Assembly: GCA_009787075.1 (NCBI GenBank) | Contig: WRGS01000194.1 | Coordinates: 1 to 10,114, forward strand | Source: Paludibacter sp. | Lineage (GTDB): Bacteria > Bacteroidota > Bacteroidia > Bacteroidales > Paludibacteraceae | DNA: 10,114 nt | Direction of reading: 5' to 3' | Part shown: piece by piece, positions 7,210-10,114 of the stretch | Layout of the letters: each line of letters starts with the position of its first letter | Position numbering within the stretch: the first letter of the stretch is position 1 | The notes under the pieces: model-generated | The model's input: the letters and a program-made list of their open reading frames with translations, nothing else | Databases searched by the model: none | Told to the model about the DNA's origin: nothing | Position numbers and translations under genes: made by a program

Positions 7210-7240
7210 TTATCAGCAAATTACAGCAATTTACTGATAA
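7210..7240. repeat. 13-bp inverted repeat beside the GC-rich island
   Basis: TTATCAGCAAATT (7210-7222) pairs with AATTTACTGATAA (7228-7240) around ACAGC, with one mismatch (G opposite A). The right-arm sequence TTACTGATAAA (7231-7241) recurs as a direct repeat at 7264-7274. There is no U-tract, so it is not a typical terminator; a recombinase or regulator binding site is possible. Confidence 0.6.
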
Positions 7241-7308
7241 AATTGTTCATACCTGAAAAAATCTTACTGATAAATAATTTTATGTATATTGTAAAATATT
7301 AAACATAT

Positions 7309-7339
7309 TTTCACAAATCAAATAAAATTTGTATTTTTG
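7309..7339 (+). promoter_or_regulatory. Bacteroidota-type promoter for the antiporter gene
   Basis: TATTTTTG (7332-7339) fits the -7 consensus TAnnTTTG and is followed by C, as is common. TTTC (7309-7312), 19 bp upstream, matches the TTTG -33 box at three of four bases. The ATG is 42 bp downstream. ACAAAT and ATTTGT (7313-7318 and 7327-7332) form a small inverted repeat between the boxes. Confidence 0.5.
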
Positions 7340-7381
7340 CGCTTTTATTTGAAAATAATAATTCGTAAAATTTAATTTAAA

Positions 7382-8671
7382 ATGTTAGTTCCTGTTTGGA
7401 TTTTAATACCATTTGCGGCTCAATTGATTGTAATTGCCGTTGCGCCGCTTTTTTTTGATAAATGGTGGGGAGGCAATCAAAACAAATTGCTCGTTTCGCT
7501 CGCCTTAAGTGTGCCTGTGGTGATTTTTATGTTTGCAAATCAAATTGGCAGCGCAGTTGGACATCAAATTTTGTTCGATTATGTCCCGTTTATAATTTTA
7601 CTTTGCTCTCTTTTTGTAATTACGGGCGGCATTTATTTTGGCGGCGATATTACTGCGCGTCCGTTGGTCAATACGGCTTTTTTGGGAATTGGCTATGTTC
7701 TTGCATCATTTATGGGAACAACCGGCGCGGCAATGCTGCTCATTCGCCCATTGCTGACTACCAACCAGCAACGAGAATATAAAACGCACACAGTTTTGTT
7801 TTTTATCGCGGCAGTGGCAAATTGCGGCGGCTTGCTCACCCCGCTTGGCGACCCGCCGCTGTTTTTGCTGTATCTGCGCGGAGCGGAATTTTCGTGGTTT
7901 ATGCATCTTTTGCCTCAATGGCTTTTTACCGGCGCAATGTTGCTTACTATTTATTATTTTGTTGATTGTAAATATTTTAAAAAGGAAAGTTGGGCGGCAA
8001 TTTCTGCTGACGTGCGCGAACAAACGCCAATTCACATAAAAGGAAATGTTAATTTTGCGCTTTTACTGGGCGTGATTGCTGCTGTGGCATTTATAAATCC
8101 ACAATATTTTCCTTCAATGACTTCAGAACACGCGCCGCTGTATATCAAGTTGTTGCGCGAAATTGTGCTTGTGTTTTTAATTGTTTTATCTTTAATTTTA
8201 ACAAAAAAAACAGTTCGCAAACAGAACAAATTCACGTGGCATCCAATTATTGAGGTTGCGGTGATTTTTTTAGGAATTTTTGTAACGATAACTCCTTGTT
8301 TGCTGTTTCTCAACACACATGCGCATTCAATGGGATTGACGCAAGCATGGCATTTTTATTACGCAGCAGGAGCGTTGAGTTCGTTTTTGGATAACGCGCC
8401 TACCGCTTTGGCGTTCCACAGTATTGCACAAGGTTTGCCTTTGGTAGGAACAGCGGTTGCGGGAATTTCCGAAAATTTGCTCAAAGCAATTTCTGTGGGC
8501 GCAGTGTTCTTTGGTTCAATGACTTACATCGGCAACGGTCCTAATTTTATGGTCAAAACAATTGCCGAAGAAAATCATATACCAATGCCGAGTTTCTTTG
8601 CATATATTTTCAAATTTTCGCTAATCGTACTGCTGCCAATTTATATTTTAACGCAGTTGTTGTTTGTGTGA
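7382..8671 (+). CDS. Sodium:proton antiporter / putative citrate-transport family (ion transporter superfamily)
   Basis: This 429-residue inner-membrane protein has about 11-12 hydrophobic segments and an inverted-repeat architecture. The first half carries FMGTTGAAMLLIRPLL (110-125) and NCGGLLTPLGDPPLFLLYLRG in two parts around 147-167. The second half carries the matching GALSSFLDNAPTALAF (330-345) and YIGNGPNFMVKTIAEE (382-397). The paired re-entrant loops with TPxGDPP and GNGPN are typical of the ion transporter superfamily, in particular the branch usually annotated in Bacteroidota as sodium:proton antiporter or putative citrate transporter. A charged cytoplasmic stretch at about 197-222 separates the halves. 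It would exchange Na+ and H+, or carry an organic anion; the sequence alone does not decide. Its promoter lies just upstream, and the AI-2E-family transporter gene follows after 49 bp on the same strand. Confidence 0.9.
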   Translation: MLVPVWILIPFAAQLIVIAVAPLFFDKWWGGNQNKLLVSLALSVPVVIFMFANQIGSAVGHQILFDYVPFIILLCSLFVITGGIYFGGDITARPLVNTAFLGIGYVLASFMGTTGAAMLLIRPLLTTNQQREYKTHTVLFFIAAVANCGGLLTPLGDPPLFLLYLRGAEFSWFMHLLPQWLFTGAMLLTIYYFVDCKYFKKESWAAISADVREQTPIHIKGNVNFALLLGVIAAVAFINPQYFPSMTSEHAPLYIKLLREIVLVFLIVLSLILTKKTVRKQNKFTWHPIIEVAVIFLGIFVTITPCLLFLNTHAHSMGLTQAWHFYYAAGALSSFLDNAPTALAFHSIAQGLPLVGTAVAGISENLLKAISVGAVFFGSMTYIGNGPNFMVKTIAEENHIPMPSFFAYIFKFSLIVLLPIYILTQLLFV

Positions 8672-8679
8672 AAGAATTA

Positions 8680-8709
8680 GTTGAAAGATAACAAAATTTT
8701 GTATTTTTG
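8680..8709 (+). promoter_or_regulatory. Promoter with very short leader before the AI-2E-family gene
   Basis: TATTTTTG (8702-8709) matches TAnnTTTG, and GTTG (8680-8683) lies 18 bp upstream as a -33 box. The ATG is only 11 bp past the -7 box, so transcripts starting here would have a leader of roughly 5-8 nt. The perfect palindrome ACAAAATTTTGT (8691-8702) sits between the two boxes. Read-through from the antiporter gene is also possible, since no terminator is visible in the 49-bp gap. Confidence 0.45.
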
Positions 8710-8720
8710 TAAAAAAAGAA

Positions 8721-9917
8721 ATGACAAAAAAATTGGATAAAAATATAGTTGATATAAAAAATCTGATAACTTTCGACCGCGTTGTCAGAGTTGTTTTTGG
8801 CGTGTTGATTGTTGCAGGTATTTATTTATTAATCAATCATTTGAGTGCAGTTCTATTGCCGTTTCTTGTGGGCTGGCTTTTGGCTTATATTCTTAATCCG
8901 ATTGTTGAATTTTTTCAATTCAAACTTAAAATCAAAAATCGCCTTATTTCTGTGATAATTACGCTGTTAGTCGTTGGCGGAGTGATTACAGGTTTGATTT
9001 TTTTGCTTCAGCCAACAGTGTCGGCAGAAATGGAAAAAGTGTCGGGTATGATTAAAAATTATACCCACAATGTTAATGTTTCAAATATTTTGCCGCAGGC
9101 TGTGCAAATATGGCTCAAAGAAACATTTCAAAACATTGATATTAATAAACTTATGAGCGACGACAGTGTGAAATCCACTGTGCAAAAAATTGCTCCGCAA
9201 ATTTGGGGAATTTTTACAGGGTCAATAAATGTGCTGTTCGGTTTTTTGGCATCTTTCATCGCCATTGTATATATGATTTTCATAATGGTTGATTATCACG
9301 AAATTACAAATGCAATTTTCAATATTTTCCCGCCAAAATACAGCAAAATTTCTGTTGAAATTTTAACCGATGTAGGCATTACAATGAACCGTTATTTTCG
9401 CGGACAATTGCTTATAGGCGCGTGCGTGGCGGTCATTATGTCGGTTGGATTTTTTATAATCGGATTGCCGCTTGGCATTGTAATGGGAATTTTTGTGGGA
9501 ATTTGCAATCTTGTTCCATATATGCAGGTACTTTCTATTCCGCCTGTGGCGGTGATGGGCTTGCTGCATTGCGCTGAAACAGGACAAACTGTATGGTCAA
9601 TGGCAATTGCTATTCTTGTGGTTTATCTTGTTTCGCAGGCAATTCAGGATTTTTTTCTCACGCCAAAAATTATGGGTAAAGTTACGGGATTGCGTCCTGC
9701 GTATATTTTACTTTCATTATCAGTTTGGGGTTCGTTGTTGGGGATTATCGGAATGATTATCGCCCTGCCAATGACACAGATTTGTGTTGCGTATTACAAA
9801 CGTTTTGTTCTAAAACAGGAAGTTGTAAAACATTGGGAATTAAAGAAATACAAAGAAAAATATGTTAAAGTTAAAAAAGAAAAATCGGAAGAAATCCCAA
9901 TAGAAGATACAAAATAA
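8721..9917 (+). CDS. AI-2E / PerM-family integral membrane transporter
   Basis: This 398-residue inner-membrane protein has the family's length and layout: hydrophobic helices at about 23-38 and 43-65 carrying FLVGWLLAYILNPIVEFF (48-65), a third at about 76-96, an amphipathic soluble stretch (about 100-160) and a cluster of helices from about 165 to 360. Recognisable segments are YFRGQLLIGACVA (225-237), GICNLVPYMQVLSIPP (260-275), IQDFFLTPKIMGKVTGLRPA (308-327) and the closing GSLLGIIGMIIALP (337-350). The last 40 residues are a highly charged Lys/Glu tail. Family members have been linked to autoinducer-2 export or to Na+/H+ exchange; no quorum-sensing gene is nearby, while the preceding gene is a probable antiporter, so an ion-related role is at least as likely. 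The ATG chosen is the only Met before residue 104 and sits behind an A-rich leader. Confidence 0.92.
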   Translation: MTKKLDKNIVDIKNLITFDRVVRVVFGVLIVAGIYLLINHLSAVLLPFLVGWLLAYILNPIVEFFQFKLKIKNRLISVIITLLVVGGVITGLIFLLQPTVSAEMEKVSGMIKNYTHNVNVSNILPQAVQIWLKETFQNIDINKLMSDDSVKSTVQKIAPQIWGIFTGSINVLFGFLASFIAIVYMIFIMVDYHEITNAIFNIFPPKYSKISVEILTDVGITMNRYFRGQLLIGACVAVIMSVGFFIIGLPLGIVMGIFVGICNLVPYMQVLSIPPVAVMGLLHCAETGQTVWSMAIAILVVYLVSQAIQDFFLTPKIMGKVTGLRPAYILLSLSVWGSLLGIIGMIIALPMTQICVAYYKRFVLKQEVVKHWELKKYKEKYVKVKKEKSEEIPIEDTK

Positions 9918-10006
9918 GGAAAAATCTGTTTTTAATGAAATTCTGCATAAATAAGTGATACATTTTTTGAGAATATCTGCAAAATTGATGCCTGAATTGA
10001 TTGCAA

Positions 10007-10022
10007 AGCAGTTCCAACTGCT
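10007..10022. repeat. Palindrome containing AGTTCCAACTG (copy 1 of 2)
   Basis: AGCAGTT and AACTGCT are perfect 7-bp inverted arms around CC. The inner 11 bp recur exactly 60 bp away at 10070-10080, where the palindrome shrinks to AGTTCCAACT. Two identical palindromic cores this close suggest an operator pair or part of a dispersed repeat. Confidence 0.55.
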
Positions 10023-10040
10023 CGCTGCAACTTTATTTTG

Positions 10041-10048
10041 CAAAGATA
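10041..10048 (-). promoter_or_regulatory. Minus-strand TATCTTTG box with no gene downstream
   Basis: TATCTTTGC is among the most typical Bacteroidota -7 boxes. It points left into the gene-free 9918-10035 stretch and the 3' end of the AI-2E-family gene. No TTTG lies 19-21 bp upstream; the nearest TTGG is 26 bp away, inside the second AGTTCCAACTG repeat. It may be fortuitous or drive a small RNA. Confidence 0.3.
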
Positions 10049-10090
10049 GTAAAAAAAAGTTAATTTCCGAGTTCCAACTGATTTTTTACG

Positions 10091-10109
10091 AGGGTGAAAT
10101 ATTCGCCTT
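10091..10109. repeat. Imperfect inverted repeat of the GGGCGAA/TTCGCCC type at the window edge
   Basis: AGGGTGAA (10091-10098) and TTCGCCTT (10102-10109) form an 8-bp stem around ATA when two G-U pairs are allowed. The flanking CG before and CG after could extend it with a bulge. It looks like a REP-like dispersed palindrome, but the element may continue beyond the window. Confidence 0.35.
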
Positions 10110-10114
10110 TACGG

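Larger units (their letters stand above)
7007..7381. other. Divergent intergenic region
   Basis: These 375 bp separate the minus-strand chaperone operon from the plus-strand antiporter gene. No open frame looks coding. It contains a candidate promoter for each side, three copies of TTTTCACAAA (7098-7107, 7110-7119, 7308-7317), a GC-rich island at 7161-7200 that stands out sharply from its AT-rich flanks, and a hairpin at 7210-7240. Confidence 0.75.
9918..10114. other. Gene-free right end with short repeats
   Basis: No convincing coding sequence is present. The stretch contains AGTTCCAACTG twice (10010-10020, 10070-10080), TTGCAAAG twice (10001-10008, 10038-10045), a minus-strand promoter-like box and an inverted repeat at the edge. 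No clear terminator for the AI-2E-family gene is seen; AAAAA/TTTTT around TCTG just after the stop is too weak to call. Confidence 0.65.

Noticed and set aside
7163..7237. Tiny plus-strand frame starting MLWGGGFEPQCR in the divergent spacer
   Set aside because: It covers the tRNA-like GC-rich block. Peptides with GGGFEP-like starts are typical by-products of translating tRNA 3' ends, so I do not treat it as a gene.
7161..7381. Possible cation-responsive riboswitch upstream of the antiporter
   Set aside because: The only GC-rich structured part ends more than 140 bp before the start codon and lies upstream of the best promoter box, so it would not be in the transcript.
9840..10043. Minus-strand open frame of 67 codons overlapping the end of the AI-2E-family gene
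   Set aside because: The translation is a Phe-rich low-complexity string, complementary to the Lys/Glu tail of the transporter gene. Its ATG lies within the candidate -7 box, so it could not be expressed from it.
1..10114. CRISPR array, prophage, secretion or defence island
   Set aside because: No regularly spaced repeats, nuclease, helicase or phage-structural genes were seen; all recognised genes are housekeeping or envelope functions.

Overview
The window is AT-rich DNA that looks like a chromosomal stretch from a member of Bacteroidota, probably a Bacteroidales-like lineage. The evidence is consistent: signal peptides ending in Ala-Gln, almost no Shine-Dalgarno sequences (A/T-rich leaders instead), several matches to the Bacteroidota sigma-factor -7 box TAnnTTTG, a ribonuclease H carrying the Bacteroidota-type C-terminus WGEIPADYGRK, paired parvulin chaperones of the Bacteroidota type, and a Bacteroidota-type 'putative citrate transport' sodium:proton antiporter. 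I see no phage, CRISPR, rRNA, complete tRNA or intact insertion sequence.

Layout. Positions 1-3305 hold four minus-strand genes, read right to left: a two-domain ribonuclease H, a Gfo/Idh/MocA-family NAD(P)-dependent oxidoreductase, a small outer-membrane beta-barrel protein, and ribulose-phosphate 3-epimerase (rpe), which runs off the left edge. Gaps of 43-69 bp and a single recognisable promoter, just upstream of the RNase H gene, suggest one transcript. Positions 3306-3674 are a gene-free AT-rich spacer with a perfect 18-bp inverted repeat and a terminator-like hairpin. Positions 3675-7006 hold two minus-strand periplasmic peptidylprolyl isomerases of the SurA/PpiD type, each with two parvulin domains and 20 bp apart. 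They would fold outer-membrane proteins, such as the beta-barrel protein encoded nearby.

Positions 7007-7381 are a divergent spacer. It holds promoter signals for both sides and an odd GC-rich island that resembles the 3' part of a tRNA next to a hairpin, perhaps an old integration scar. Positions 7382-9917 hold two plus-strand integral membrane proteins: an ion-transporter-superfamily antiporter and an AI-2E/PerM-family transporter, each behind its own TATTTTTG promoter box. The right end, 9918-10114, has no convincing gene but contains short palindromic repeats and a promoter-like box pointing left with no gene downstream.

Most of the window is ordinary housekeeping and envelope biology. 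The most unusual object is the RNase H protein: its N-terminal half is a recognisable RNase HI fold that has lost three of its four acidic catalytic residues, joined to an intact Bacteroidota-type catalytic RNase H domain. I found no convincing new multi-gene system.
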